Origin: Marinobacter azerbaijanicus
GTDB lineage: Bacteria; Pseudomonadota; Gammaproteobacteria; Pseudomonadales; Oleiphilaceae
Direction of reading: 5' to 3'
Assembly: GCF_030250645.1 (NCBI RefSeq)
Contig: NZ_JASSVS010000001.1
Location: 124,001-188,000 of the forward strand
Length of the DNA stretch: 64,000 nucleotides
In this document: positions 32,645-41,471 of the stretch, in pieces
How the letters are laid out: each line of letters starts with the position of its first letter
Position numbering within the stretch: position 1 is the first letter of the stretch
Notes under the pieces: model-generated
Databases searched by the model: none
Told to the model about the DNA's origin: nothing
Seen by the model: only the letters and a program-made list of their open reading frames with translations
Position numbers and translations under genes: made by a program

Positions 32645-33511
32645 ATGGACGCAAATTCCCTCAAAGCCTTCCTGACAATAGTCGACCAGGAGTCATTCTC
32701 GGAAGCCGCAGAGCTACTGCACCTGACCCAGCCGGCAATCAGCAAACGGCTGGCAGCGCTGGAAAACCAGTTGGGCACCAAGCTGATTGACCGGAGCAAC
32801 CGGCAGGTCCGGTTGACGGATGCAGGCGCACGTTTGCTGCCCCATGCCCGGCGGATCATGGATGAGATACACAATGCAAGGCAGGCGCTGCTGGACCGGG
32901 AAGGGGCGGTTTCCGGTCAGCTGTCGGTGATTGCCAGCCACCACATCGGGCTGCACCACCTGCCGGCGTGGCTGCGGCGGCTGAACCGGGATTACCCGGA
33001 GGTATCACTGGAACTGCAGTTCATGGATTCCGAAAGCGCCTTCGGGCAGATGCGAAAGCGGACGGCAGAGCTGGCCTTTGTGACACTCAGTGAAAGCATG
33101 GATCAGGCGTTTGAGGTGTATGTACGCTGGGAGGACGCCATGGCGTTTGTGGTATCGCCGGAGCACCCACTGGCCTCGCTGGAGCATCCGGGGCTGGAGG
33201 ATCTGTCCGGTTACGACGCCCTGCTACCGGAAGCCGGCACCGCCACTTACCGGACAATCAGCCGGCTGTTTCTCGATGCCGGGCTGCCACTGAAAATCCA
33301 GATGCCCACCAACTACCTGGAAACCATCAAGATGATGGCCAGCGTCGGGCTGGGGTGGAGCGTGTTGCCGGTGAGCATGGTGGATCACTCCCTGAAGGTT
33401 CTGCCCGTACCCCACTCCGTCAGCCGTATCCTCGGCGGTGTGGGGCTCAAAGGCCGGTCGCTGAGCCCCCAGGCACGGGCGCTGCTGGACATTGCCTCCG
33501 AACTGAAATAG
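32645..33511 (+). CDS. LysR-type transcriptional regulator
   Basis: DNA-binding regulator of 288 residues. The N-terminal winged helix-turn-helix is at about 1-60 (SFSEAAELLHLTQPAISKRLAALE). A two-lobed effector-binding domain follows from about 90. I chose ATG 32645 (MDANSLKAF) for family agreement and the GGAG upstream; the longer open frame runs into repeat B. It is divergent from leuC and convergent with an MFS gene. LysR genes often regulate divergent neighbours, but the repeats insert 537 bp between it and leuC, so I do not assign it to leucine control. The effector is unknown. Confidence 0.88.
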   Translation: MDANSLKAFLTIVDQESFSEAAELLHLTQPAISKRLAALENQLGTKLIDRSNRQVRLTDAGARLLPHARRIMDEIHNARQALLDREGAVSGQLSVIASHHIGLHHLPAWLRRLNRDYPEVSLELQFMDSESAFGQMRKRTAELAFVTLSESMDQAFEVYVRWEDAMAFVVSPEHPLASLEHPGLEDLSGYDALLPEAGTATYRTISRLFLDAGLPLKIQMPTNYLETIKMMASVGLGWSVLPVSMVDHSLKVLPVPHSVSRILGGVGLKGRSLSPQARALLDIASELK

Positions 33512-33517
33512 CTCCGG

Positions 33518-34681
33518 TTAATGCTCCGGCGGCGGTCTGAGACCCCGCCAGGTAATAATGATCGCGATGGCCATGGCGATTGCCCCGCCCCAGAAGGCAG
33601 CCGAGGTACTGAATCCATCCACCAGGAAGCCCGACATCCAGGCCCCGATCGCACCACCGGCGCCAAACGTCAGCCCGCTGTAAAGCGCCTGGCCCTGACC
33701 ATGATGATGCTGGCCAAAGAACCCCTGAATGTACTGCACAGAGATGGCGTGAAGAGCCCCGTAGGACGCGGCATGCAGCAACTGCGCAAAAATCAGCACC
33801 GCCACCACATCCGTCACTTCCGCAATCAGCACCCAACGGATCATCGTCAGAGTCAGCGCCGCTATCGCAATCTGCCGTACAGTAAAGTTCCGCGTCAGCC
33901 GGTGCATGACCAGAAACAACCCGATTTCCGCCACCACCCCCAGCGACCACAACAACCCGATCGCCAGCTTGCTGTAACCATGCTGTTCCAGGTGAATACT
34001 GAAGAAGGTGTAATAGGCCCCGTGGGACACCTGCAGCAGGAAATTCATCAGGAAAAACGTCACCACCGCCGGGTGTGTCACAATCGCCTTCAGACTTCCT
34101 TTGGGCGCAGGCGGCTTGCGCTCACCCTGCTCCGACGGCACCAGAAACGCCGACACCGCAATCCCCGCAAACACCGGCAACAGCAACCAGGGCAAAAATT
34201 TGATGGGCACCAACTCCAGAATCCCGCCCACCAGCGCCACAGCACCGATAAAGCCGACTGACCCCCAGAGCCGGACCTTGCCGTATCTGTCCCGCTGAGT
34301 GCCCAGTGATCGCAGCGTGATCACTTCATACAACGGAAGAATCGCATTCCAGAAGAAGGTGAATGCCAGCATCACCAGCAGTAGCCCATAAAAGCCCGGC
34401 TCCATGAACACACCGGCGAAAAACAGTGACCCGGTAATCGCCCCGAACCGAACCAGCCGGACCCGCTGCCCGGTGCGATCTCCGAGCCATCCCCAGACAC
34501 TGGGCGCCACGATCTTGGTGAGCTGGATGGTCGCCATCAGGGTGGCTATTTCGAGGTAGGAGAAGCCTCGGCCTTCCAGGTACAGGGACCAATAGGGAAG
34601 CAGCCCTCCCAGGAGGGCGAAAAACCAGAAGTAGAGGTTGGATAATCGCCAGTAGATAGGAACTCTCCAATGAGTTATCAC
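33518..34681 (-). CDS. MFS transporter (HcaT-like/nucleoside-proton-type)
   Basis: Inner-membrane carrier of about 387 residues with roughly 12 hydrophobic segments, starting YWRLSNLYFWFFALLGG. It resembles the MFS_1-like/HcaT group, whose substrates are poorly known. The start is uncertain. A longer frame begins at TTG 34717 inside the arm of repeat C, which I reject. GTG 34681 is listed, but neither has a clear ribosome site. It follows aroC, from which it is separated by repeat C and a REP element. The substrate cannot be told from sequence. Confidence 0.8.
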   Translation of the reverse strand: MITHWRVPIYWRLSNLYFWFFALLGGLLPYWSLYLEGRGFSYLEIATLMATIQLTKIVAPSVWGWLGDRTGQRVRLVRFGAITGSLFFAGVFMEPGFYGLLLVMLAFTFFWNAILPLYEVITLRSLGTQRDRYGKVRLWGSVGFIGAVALVGGILELVPIKFLPWLLLPVFAGIAVSAFLVPSEQGERKPPAPKGSLKAIVTHPAVVTFFLMNFLLQVSHGAYYTFFSIHLEQHGYSKLAIGLLWSLGVVAEIGLFLVMHRLTRNFTVRQIAIAALTLTMIRWVLIAEVTDVVAVLIFAQLLHAASYGALHAISVQYIQGFFGQHHHGQGQALYSGLTFGAGGAIGAWMSGFLVDGFSTSAAFWGGAIAMAIAIIITWRGLRPPPEH

Positions 34682-34697
34682 AGAAGACCGACCGCTG

Positions 34698-34796
34698 CGG
34701 CAAGCAGGGCCTCTCAAAACCGTGGAGGGCCAGGGATGGCCCGACCGAGCCTACATGGAAGTACTTGCGGCGTGTTTTGGGAGGCCCTGCTTGCCG
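34698..34796 (+). repeat. Long hairpin repeat, copy C
   Basis: Arms of 23 bp (34698-34720 and 34774-34796) match except for one base. They enclose a core beginning CGTGGAGGGCCAGGGATGGC and ending GCGGCGT. The inner part of the arms (GGGCCTCNCAAAAC) is shared with copy A. The outer part (CGGCAAGCA) differs from A but is again self-complementary. Note the matched change in the core stem: GGCCA/TGGCC here, GCGCCA/TGGCGC in A and B. Confidence 0.85.
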
Positions 34797-34822
34797 TGGC
34801 GTGCACCATTTGGCCAATTTGT

Positions 34823-34857
34823 TGTCGGATTACGCCTTTGGCTAATCCGACCTACGG
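34823..34857 (-). repeat. Single REP-like element after aroC
   Basis: One copy of the TCGGATTA/TAATCCGA palindrome followed by CCTACG, that is, GTAG-headed on the minus strand. It lies 21 bp after the aroC stop codon, a typical REP position at the 3' end of an operon segment. Confidence 0.7.
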
Positions 34858-34877
34858 AGTTACGGGGTATCGCCGAA

Positions 34878-35972
34878 TCAGGCCTGGCCTATGTCCGGGG
34901 TTGAGACAGACACATCGGCGTTCTGGCCGCGGTGGCGAAGGTAGTGGTCCATCAGCACGATGGCCATCATCGCCTCGGCAATCGGGGTAGCACGAATACC
35001 CACGCAGGGATCATGCCGCCCGGTTGTAATCACCTCCACCGGATTGCCATTTACATCAATGCTTCGCCCCGGCAACCGCAGGCTCGAAGTGGGTTTCAAC
35101 GCAATACTGGCAAGAATCGGCTGTCCGGAAGAAATGCCGCCAAGCACCCCACCGGCGTGGTTGGACAGAAAGCCCTCAGGGGTCAGTTCGTCCCGGTGTT
35201 CCGTACCCTTCTGATCAATGCAACCAAAACCGGCGCCAATTTCCACGCCCTTCACGGCATTGATACTCATCAGGGCATGGGCAAGGTCCGCGTCCAGGCG
35301 ATCAAAAACGGGCTCGCCCAGACCGGGTGGCACGCCGTCGGCAACCACATTGATACGTGCACCGATGGAGTTCCCCTCTTTACGCAGCGCATCCATGTAG
35401 GCTTCCATCTCCGGAACCTTGTCCGCATCCGGACAGAAGAACGGGTTCTCATGAACCTGATCCCAGTCCAGTTTTTCTATCTTTATGGGGCCAAGCTGCG
35501 ACAGGTAGCCACGGATCCGGATTCCCAGTCGCTGTTCAAGAAACTTCCGCGCCACCGCCCCCGCGGCCACTCGCATGGCCGTTTCACGGGCCGAGGACCG
35601 GCCACCACCGCGATAATCCCGCACCCCATACTTGTGCATGTAAGTATAATCGGCATGGGCAGGACGGAACTGCTCAGAAATCTTCGAATAGTCCTTGGAG
35701 CGCTGGTCGGTATTCTCGATCAGCAGGCCAATGGGCGTACCGGTGGTTCTGCCCTCGAAGACACCGGAAAGGATCTTGACCTCATCCGCTTCCCGGCGCT
35801 GGGTGGTGTGCCTCGACGTGCCGGGCTTACGGCGATCCAGATCCCGCTGCATGTCCTCCACCGACAGTTCCAGCCCCGGGGGACAACCGTCAATAATGCA
35901 CCCCAGCGCCGCACCGTGGCTTTCACCAAAACTGGTGACCGTAAACAATTTTCCGAAGCTGTTTCCCGACAT
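34878..35972 (-). CDS. aroC: Chorismate synthase
   Basis: FMN-dependent elimination of phosphate from EPSP to give chorismate, the last shikimate step. The protein has 364 residues, with the signatures SFGESHG near residue 15 and [18 protein letters not shown] near 125. Conserved Arg/His FMN and phosphate ligands are present. It follows prmB closely (24 bp), as in other pseudomonad-type genomes. Start ATG 35972. Confidence 0.97.
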   Translation of the reverse strand: MSGNSFGKLFTVTSFGESHGAALGCIIDGCPPGLELSVEDMQRDLDRRKPGTSRHTTQRREADEVKILSGVFEGRTTGTPIGLLIENTDQRSKDYSKISEQFRPAHADYTYMHKYGVRDYRGGGRSSARETAMRVAAGAVARKFLEQRLGIRIRGYLSQLGPIKIEKLDWDQVHENPFFCPDADKVPEMEAYMDALRKEGNSIGARINVVADGVPPGLGEPVFDRLDADLAHALMSINAVKGVEIGAGFGCIDQKGTEHRDELTPEGFLSNHAGGVLGGISSGQPILASIALKPTSSLRLPGRSIDVNGNPVEVITTGRHDPCVGIRATPIAEAMMAIVLMDHYLRHRGQNADVSVSTPDIGQA

Positions 35973-35996
35973 GATTCAGTATCTTATCCAGGGGTT

Positions 35997-36881
35997 TTAA
36001 TTTAAATCTTCAGCAGTCAACAGGAACACACCGTCACCACCGTTCTCGAATTCCAGCCAGGTAAAGGGCAGGTCCGGGTAGGCCTCCTGCAGCGCCACCC
36101 AGCTATTCCCCACCTCGACAATCAGCAGACCGCCCGGGTTAAGGTGGTTCGCAGCACCGGCCAGGATCCTGTGAGCAATATCCAGCCCATCCCCACCTGC
36201 GGCCAGGCCGAGTTCGGGCTCATGGCTGTATTCCGCCGGCATGTCACCAATGTCCTCAGCATCTACGTAGGGGGGATTGCTGAGGATGACATCGTAGCGC
36301 CCCTCAATGCCATCAAACACATCCGAACGAACGGTTCGGACCCGGTCGCCAACCTCATGATACTCGATATTGAAGGCTGCAACGTCCAGCGCATCGGGTG
36401 AAATATCCGACAGATCCACTTCCGCTTCGTCAAACACGGTGGCGGCTGCAATGCCGATGCAACCGCTGCCAGTGCAGAGATCAAGCACCCGCCTTACCGG
36501 GTGGTCCCCCAGCCAGGGCTGCAAACCGTTCTGGATCAGTTCACCCAATGGGGATCTGGGCACAAGTACCCGCTCATCCACATGGAAGGGCAACCCCATA
36601 AACCAGGCTTCACCGAGAATGTACGCCAGCGGCACGCGTTGCTGAATCCGGCGCTCCATTCGCTCCAGAATCAGTTGCCGTTCATCCCGGGTCAACCGCG
36701 CATCCAGAAACAGGGTGTTGTTTTCCAGAGGCAGATGGAGGCTGCGCATAACCAACTGAACTGACTCGTCCCAGACGTTGTCCGTGCCATGGCCAAAAAA
36801 CAGCGGCGAGTCGGCAAAACGTGAAGAAACGTACCGCAGGTAGTCCCTGACGGTGTGCAGGTCATCAATCGGGCTGGTCAC
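35997..36881 (-). CDS. prmB: 50S ribosomal protein L3 glutamine methyltransferase PrmB
   Basis: S-adenosylmethionine-dependent N5-glutamine methyltransferase acting on ribosomal protein L3. The protein has 294 residues from GTG 36881, which has AGGAAG 6-7 nt upstream. A longer in-frame ATG at 36929 has no support from the family. SAM motif [12 protein letters not shown] is near residue 150 and the catalytic NPPYVDAED near 200. The HGTDNVWDE segment typical of PrmB separates it from PrmC. Confidence 0.92.
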   Translation of the reverse strand: MTSPIDDLHTVRDYLRYVSSRFADSPLFFGHGTDNVWDESVQLVMRSLHLPLENNTLFLDARLTRDERQLILERMERRIQQRVPLAYILGEAWFMGLPFHVDERVLVPRSPLGELIQNGLQPWLGDHPVRRVLDLCTGSGCIGIAAATVFDEAEVDLSDISPDALDVAAFNIEYHEVGDRVRTVRSDVFDGIEGRYDVILSNPPYVDAEDIGDMPAEYSHEPELGLAAGGDGLDIAHRILAGAANHLNPGGLLIVEVGNSWVALQEAYPDLPFTWLEFENGGDGVFLLTAEDLN

Positions 36882-36941
36882 AAGCTCTCTTCCTGTGCGG
36901 AGATGGTCAAGGAGCGGAATTATACGCATCCGCGGCGGTGA

Positions 36942-38153
36942 TTACAGCGCCATGGGCCCAGAGCTGCTCAGGTTCTCTTCATAGCGATCCAGTGCCGCCG
37001 CCATTCGTTCACGGCCCAGCTGGATCAATTCCGGCGCCTTGTGGTAATCGTAACTGCGGCCTGCGTTCTTGGGCACGTTGACCAACAAATCCGGCGGGTA
37101 ACCGGCAATCTTGTACTGCACCAGGGCGCTCTGCATGGTTTCAATGGTCAGGTTCATCACATCGAACTTGCCGATGCCGAGCTTATCCCAGTCAATGGTT
37201 TCGTGATCATCCCTGCTCCTGGTCGGTTCCTTTTTGACGGCAGGTGGCGTCTTCTGGGTTTCATTTTTTGCAACTGCCTTGCTGATCTTGTCCTCAGGGG
37301 ATTCAGGAGCACCTGAGTCCTTCCTTGCGGTAAAGGTCTTGAGCGCATCCCAATCAAACCAGCGCGAAGCCTTGTCGCGGATCTTGTCCACCCACTCATC
37401 CATATCAATACCGTCGTCTCCGGTATTTTCAAACGCAGCATCCGCGACACGGCGACTTCGATCGTCCTCGCCACTGAGGTTAACCGCTACAACCATGTCC
37501 GCATGGGAGGATATGGTCGGAATGATCGGCAATGGGTTCAACAGCGCGCCATCCACCAGTACCCGGCCATTCAGCACCAGCGGGGTGACGACGCTGGGTA
37601 TGGCAACAGATGCCCTGATGGCCTGATCCAGGGGGCCTTCCTGGAACCAGATCTCCTTGTGGGCCAGGAGGTCCGTGGCAACAGCGGTATAAGCCAGCGG
37701 GAGATCTTCAATCCGGGTATTACCAATCATTTCCCGAACTACGGAAAATATTTTCTCGCCCCGTATGGCTCCCACGGAATTGAAGGTCACATCCAGCAGC
37801 TTCAGCACATCAAACTGGCCGAGACCCGTCACCCAGTCCTTGTAGTCCTGCATTTTTCCGGCAGCAAATACTCCGCCGATCAGTGCCCCCATGGAGCATC
37901 CGGAGATAGCAATGATCTCGTAGCCCCGCTCCACCAGTATCTCGATCGCGCCAATATGGGCATATCCCCGGGCGCCGCCGCTGCCGAGGGTCAGCGCAAC
38001 GGTTTTACCTTTTCCGGGCTTACTCGTGGGGGCATTCTGTTCCTCGCTACCCGATTGCGCAGCAGAAATGCCCGTGCTGGTCACTATCTGGGAAATCCGG
38101 CCTGCAGGCTTCTGCTCCTCATCCTGTGATGTGGTATCCGATGATTTGCTCAT
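36942..38153 (-). CDS. Patatin-like phospholipase (RssA/NTE-type)
   Basis: Predicted serine lipid hydrolase of about 403 residues. After a disordered N-terminus of about 45 residues comes the patatin core: oxyanion loop GSGGARGYAHIG, nucleophile GCSMG (Ser near 87), and the catalytic Asp in VDGALLNPLP. A linker and C-terminal segment with LGIGKFDVMNLTIETMQ is common in this subgroup. ATG 38153 is preferred over GTG 38162 because AGGTGA lies 5 nt upstream. It may hydrolyse phospholipid or lysophospholipid at the inner membrane. It is part of the aroC-prmB-patatin-DUF4892-hydrolase series. Confidence 0.85.
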   Translation of the reverse strand: MSKSSDTTSQDEEQKPAGRISQIVTSTGISAAQSGSEEQNAPTSKPGKGKTVALTLGSGGARGYAHIGAIEILVERGYEIIAISGCSMGALIGGVFAAGKMQDYKDWVTGLGQFDVLKLLDVTFNSVGAIRGEKIFSVVREMIGNTRIEDLPLAYTAVATDLLAHKEIWFQEGPLDQAIRASVAIPSVVTPLVLNGRVLVDGALLNPLPIIPTISSHADMVVAVNLSGEDDRSRRVADAAFENTGDDGIDMDEWVDKIRDKASRWFDWDALKTFTARKDSGAPESPEDKISKAVAKNETQKTPPAVKKEPTRSRDDHETIDWDKLGIGKFDVMNLTIETMQSALVQYKIAGYPPDLLVNVPKNAGRSYDYHKAPELIQLGRERMAAALDRYEENLSSSGPMAL

Positions 38154-38158
38154 CTCCG

Positions 38159-39061
38159 TCACCTCGTAATCACCATCACTTCAACCCGATCGCCCTGGCG
38201 GTCAGGATTCGGTATGACGACTGTGGGCCCGACCGTAATGATCGTCTGCTGACTCTCGGAGACGCCGCTTTTGACAAGCACCTGTGTCAGAGAGTTTGCC
38301 GCTGCCTCAGCCCGCTCCATGGACTCTTCAAGAGTTTCGTCTTCCTGCAGTTGAGAATAGGCCGTGAGAATTACCCTGGCACCCTCGTCCCCTGCCCAGT
38401 CGTTTATGAGCCTTCTGTCGGACCCCGTCCAGTCAAACCGGTAGGTAATGCTCCCCTGCCATGGGACAATAATGGGGCCCTTGATCCGTGCACTCTCATT
38501 GCCCAGCCCCGGAATGTCCGTGCCCTGGGGGGAAACCAGATGTTCCACCCAGACGTACTCGCGCTGGTTTCCCCGGGTAACAGTATAAACCAGCGTCAGC
38601 CAGGGCTTGCCGTTCTGATCAATCGATCCGGCCACCAGGTAATCCTGGTTACTGTCCCGGCCATAAAGGTTGGACTGGTCAAAAATCTGATTGGCCCACA
38701 CATTACTGCGCCCACAATTGCGGCCCGAGCACTGGAACAGAATCTGTGCGCCCCGGGCCTGCAGCTCCCGCAGGTAATGATCCCGGGCCTCCTCGCGATT
38801 GGCGCCCCGCGTCACCTCATGCAGCTGACCCACGCCCTTGACCGGAAGCCTGGCCATGGTTGCCGACCGGATCTGATTATTCACTTCCCTGACCGGGCTG
38901 AACAGCACCAGATGCCCCGGGGAGTCAATGGTGATTTCTTCGACCAGATCCGAATCCGGAAATGGCTCCGGTGCAGGCACCTGGGCGGATACAAGCCCCG
39001 AGCCAGCTGAGAAAAACATTAACAGACACATTAGAAATCGCGACAAACGCTTATTCTGCAT
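38159..39061 (-). CDS. DUF4892 domain exported protein
   Basis: The protein has 300 residues with an N-terminal signal peptide (hydrophobic 9-24, then GLVSAQ). The mature part contains a DUF4892-like region with Cys residues in CSGRNCGR near 120. The C-terminal part (EESMERAEAAANSLTQVLV...VEVMVITR) has the look of an OmpA-like or BON-like periplasmic fold. The function is unknown. It overlaps the start of the patatin gene region and the upstream hydrolase by 11 nt, so it is part of a tight operon. Confidence 0.7.
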   Translation of the reverse strand: MQNKRLSRFLMCLLMFFSAGSGLVSAQVPAPEPFPDSDLVEEITIDSPGHLVLFSPVREVNNQIRSATMARLPVKGVGQLHEVTRGANREEARDHYLRELQARGAQILFQCSGRNCGRSNVWANQIFDQSNLYGRDSNQDYLVAGSIDQNGKPWLTLVYTVTRGNQREYVWVEHLVSPQGTDIPGLGNESARIKGPIIVPWQGSITYRFDWTGSDRRLINDWAGDEGARVILTAYSQLQEDETLEESMERAEAAANSLTQVLVKSGVSESQQTIITVGPTVVIPNPDRQGDRVEVMVITR

Positions 39062-39968
39062 CGTTTAGAAAGCCTCTGACTGAATCAACAACCGGCCCGA
39101 TATCCCCGTCAAGATGGCAATGGTGCCCTCCCGGAACGGCCACCAGGTCAAGGTTGGCAATAGCATTGGTTCGTGAAGCCAGCTCTGGCCGGCTTACCAA
39201 CAGACCCTTTTCAGCCTGAAGGAAACGTGTTGGTGTCACAACTTTACCCAGACATGCCTCGACCTGGAGCTCATCCATCATGATCATCGAGGGATGGCGC
39301 AAACGAGGGTCGGTGCGCCACACGTAGCCCTCCCCGGTATGCTTCATGCTGCGATCGATCAGCATCGTCGCCGCCTCCCGGGAGAGGGGAATCATACCCC
39401 CCTGCCTTGCTTTGACCGCGGCCTGCAACTCAGGGTATACGACGTGCTTTCCGGAACCTCTCATCCTTTTTTCGATGGCCTTTCGCATCTGGGGGACCAC
39501 CTCCTCAGGCGCCCGACTGATGGGGCCCAGGCTGTCTATCATCACCAACCTGCGGACCCGCTCGGGAAACGCCGCTGCGTAGAGAACGCCGACGATACCG
39601 CCAAGCGAGTGGCCGACCAGATCGACCTGTGTGTGTCGGCCGGTCCGGAAGTGGGTTTCGATCAGCTCGGCCAGGTCGGCGACGTAGTCCATCAACAGAT
39701 AACCCTGTCCTGGAGGCCGATGCCCGGAATGGCCATGGCCTGCCAGGTCCAGTGAGTAGACATCACGGCGCCTCGACAGTTCCGGCGCCAGGCGGGCAAA
39801 CGACAGGGCGTTGTCCAGCCAGCCGTGAATCATTAGTATCGGGGGGCCGTCGGTGACGCTGGTAGCGGGCCAATGCAGGCCCGCGAGTCTGATATGCTTT
39901 AGTGGCCAGTCAATTTCCCGATACGAGGTCTCAGTATCGGGAGGGGTATCCAGAACGGTGTCATTCAT
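39051..39968 (-). CDS. Alpha/beta-fold hydrolase
   Basis: Predicted cytoplasmic serine hydrolase of 305 residues. The oxyanion HGW is near residue 48, the nucleophile elbow GHSLGG has Ser121, and a C-terminal His lies in PGGHHCHLDGD. The family includes esterases and thioesterases; the substrate cannot be judged. It lies 8 bp after pilZ and overlaps the DUF4892 gene. Confidence 0.85.
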   Translation of the reverse strand: MNDTVLDTPPDTETSYREIDWPLKHIRLAGLHWPATSVTDGPPILMIHGWLDNALSFARLAPELSRRRDVYSLDLAGHGHSGHRPPGQGYLLMDYVADLAELIETHFRTGRHTQVDLVGHSLGGIVGVLYAAAFPERVRRLVMIDSLGPISRAPEEVVPQMRKAIEKRMRGSGKHVVYPELQAAVKARQGGMIPLSREAATMLIDRSMKHTGEGYVWRTDPRLRHPSMIMMDELQVEACLGKVVTPTRFLQAEKGLLVSRPELASRTNAIANLDLVAVPGGHHCHLDGDIGPVVDSVRGFLNDAE

Positions 39969-39976
39969 TGAAACAC

Positions 39977-40327
39977 TTACATGGTATGGGTGGGTCGGTC
40001 CGAGCTCAGTGAACCCGCCAGATAGGACTCGATCTTGGTGCGCGCGGTTTCATCGTCACCGTTGAACTGCACGCCAATGCCGGCGGCCCGGTTACCCTGG
40101 GCACCTTTGGGGGTAATCCAGATGACCTTGCCGGCCACCGGAATCTTCTCCGGCTCATCCATCAGGTTGAGCAACAGGAAAACCTCGTCGCCCAGCTGAT
40201 ACTGTTTCTGTGTGGGTATGAACAGGCCACCCTGACGGATGTAAGGCATATAGGCGGCGTAAAGTACCGCCTTGTCCTTGATGGTCAGGGTAAGAATGCC
40301 ACTGCGTGCGCCAAAACCGGGCCCCAT
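39977..40327 (-). CDS. pilZ: Type IV pilus assembly protein PilZ
   Basis: Cytoplasmic protein needed for type IV pilus biogenesis. The protein has 116 residues and is a very close match in pattern to Pseudomonas PilZ (GARSGILTLTIKDK, YAAYMPYIRQGGLFIP, ending RPTHTM). It lacks the RxxxR motif, as do the pilus PilZ proteins that do not bind c-di-GMP. Contrast this with the PilZ protein at 3474-3884. ATG 40327 has GGTG 6 nt upstream, so the longer GTG start at 40336 is less likely. It follows holB by about 115 bp, a conserved pairing. Confidence 0.93.
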   Translation of the reverse strand: MGPGFGARSGILTLTIKDKAVLYAAYMPYIRQGGLFIPTQKQYQLGDEVFLLLNLMDEPEKIPVAGKVIWITPKGAQGNRAAGIGVQFNGDDETARTKIESYLAGSLSSDRPTHTM

Positions 40328-40416
40328 AGTAAACACCTATCTTTATTTTGATGACCGGAGCTAAGAAACTCCTGATATTCCGCAATCATAGCAGTAGTCG
40401 TTTAAAACTGCCCCAT

Positions 40417-40436
40417 ACTGCCACGGCCCTGGCAGT
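40417..40436. repeat. Short hairpin between holB and pilZ
   Basis: ACTGCCA/TGGCAGT with a 6-nt loop just past the holB stop. No T-run follows on the minus strand, so it is more likely an mRNA processing or stability hairpin than a full terminator. Confidence 0.4.
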
Positions 40437-40441
40437 GTAAA

Positions 40442-41467
40442 TCATCCGGCCGCCGGACGTCGCACCGGCATCAGTTTTTGCCAGGCCATCAACAACCGCC
40501 CTGCCTCGAATTCCGGGTTAACGTTATAGACCCCCGCAGACCTGGCTTCGTGGATCGCATCCAGAATCTCATGGGCACGCCATGGCGGGTTATTGCTGGC
40601 AAGAAACATCAGCATTTCAGCCGCGTCCCCGTCACGGGGTTGGCCACCTGCACCAATGCGAGCGAGATCACCCGCCCATCCTTCAAACAGCCACAACGCA
40701 CTTTCGAGCCCCATGGTCTTGAAGGGTTTCGCAGCCTCGGCGACGGAGAGCTGCCCCTTCATAAACCGCCGGAAATTTTCCAGAGCCTCGTCCCGGGTAG
40801 TGATGAAGTCGCCAGTGGCGTACTCCAGGGCCAGACGCGGAGCGTTAGCGGCCAGGCCCAGCGCCTTCTCACACTGTTCCGGCGTTGGCTGTTTTTCCGT
40901 GTCCATACCCCTGACTGCGGTGGCCAGCCAATGAGCAGCCTGATCCCTTCCAGGTGTGGCAATCAGCAGGTTCTGGCAACGGGAACGAATGGTGGGCAAC
41001 ACCGGCCTGCCGCTTTCCTGCAGCAACAGGAGGTTCACATCGTCCGCGGGTTCCTCAAGGGTCTTCAGCAGGGCATTGGCGGAATTGATGTTTAGCTGGT
41101 CGGCACGGTCGATAATCGCCACCTTGCGAGCCGCCACCTGCGGTGAACCAACGGCAAATGCTGACAGGGCCCGAATCTGGTCGATTTTTATCATCCGGGA
41201 TTTTTCCGGCGTGTAGACACGGATATCCGGGTGGGTGCCGGCAGAAACCAGCTCACACTGTTTGCAGCTTCCGCAGGGGGCCCCTCCAGCCATATCCGGC
41301 CTCTCGCAGACCAGCAGCCCAGCGAGAGCATCGGCAAACAGGCGCTTGCCAACGCCATGTTCACCGGTCACCAGCAGTGCGTGGGGGAGCCGATCGCCTG
41401 CCATGCGCTGCATAAGCCTGTCCCAGCTATGCTGCAGCCAGGCCATTGTTGATATGGACGTATTCAC
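40442..41467 (-). CDS. holB: DNA polymerase III delta' subunit
   Basis: Clamp-loader subunit that helps load the beta clamp at the replication fork. The protein has 341 residues. It has the P-loop-like GEHGVGK at 35-41, four zinc cysteines (54, 65, 68, 71), and the SRC sensor in IRSRCQNLL. GTG 41467 is preferred over the internal ATG 41446 because AAGGTGA stands 5-6 nt before it. In many relatives tmk precedes holB; here tgpA does. Confidence 0.9.
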   Translation of the reverse strand: MNTSISTMAWLQHSWDRLMQRMAGDRLPHALLVTGEHGVGKRLFADALAGLLVCERPDMAGGAPCGSCKQCELVSAGTHPDIRVYTPEKSRMIKIDQIRALSAFAVGSPQVAARKVAIIDRADQLNINSANALLKTLEEPADDVNLLLLQESGRPVLPTIRSRCQNLLIATPGRDQAAHWLATAVRGMDTEKQPTPEQCEKALGLAANAPRLALEYATGDFITTRDEALENFRRFMKGQLSVAEAAKPFKTMGLESALWLFEGWAGDLARIGAGGQPRDGDAAEMLMFLASNNPPWRAHEILDAIHEARSAGVYNVNPEFEAGRLLMAWQKLMPVRRPAAG

Positions 41468-41471
41468 TCTT

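Noticed and set aside
32188..32790. Open frame of 200 codons upstream of and across the LysR start
   Set aside because: It runs through the hairpin and REP repeats and overlaps the LysR gene in another frame; no coding pattern.
32281..34796. Hairpin repeats as integron attC sites
   Set aside because: They fold like attC, but the RYYYAAC/GTTRRRY core sites are not present (CCAAAAC/GTTTTGG instead), there is no cassette gene array, and no integrase is in the window.
40417..40436. Full factor-independent terminator after holB
   Set aside because: The hairpin is sound but no T-run follows in the direction of transcription.
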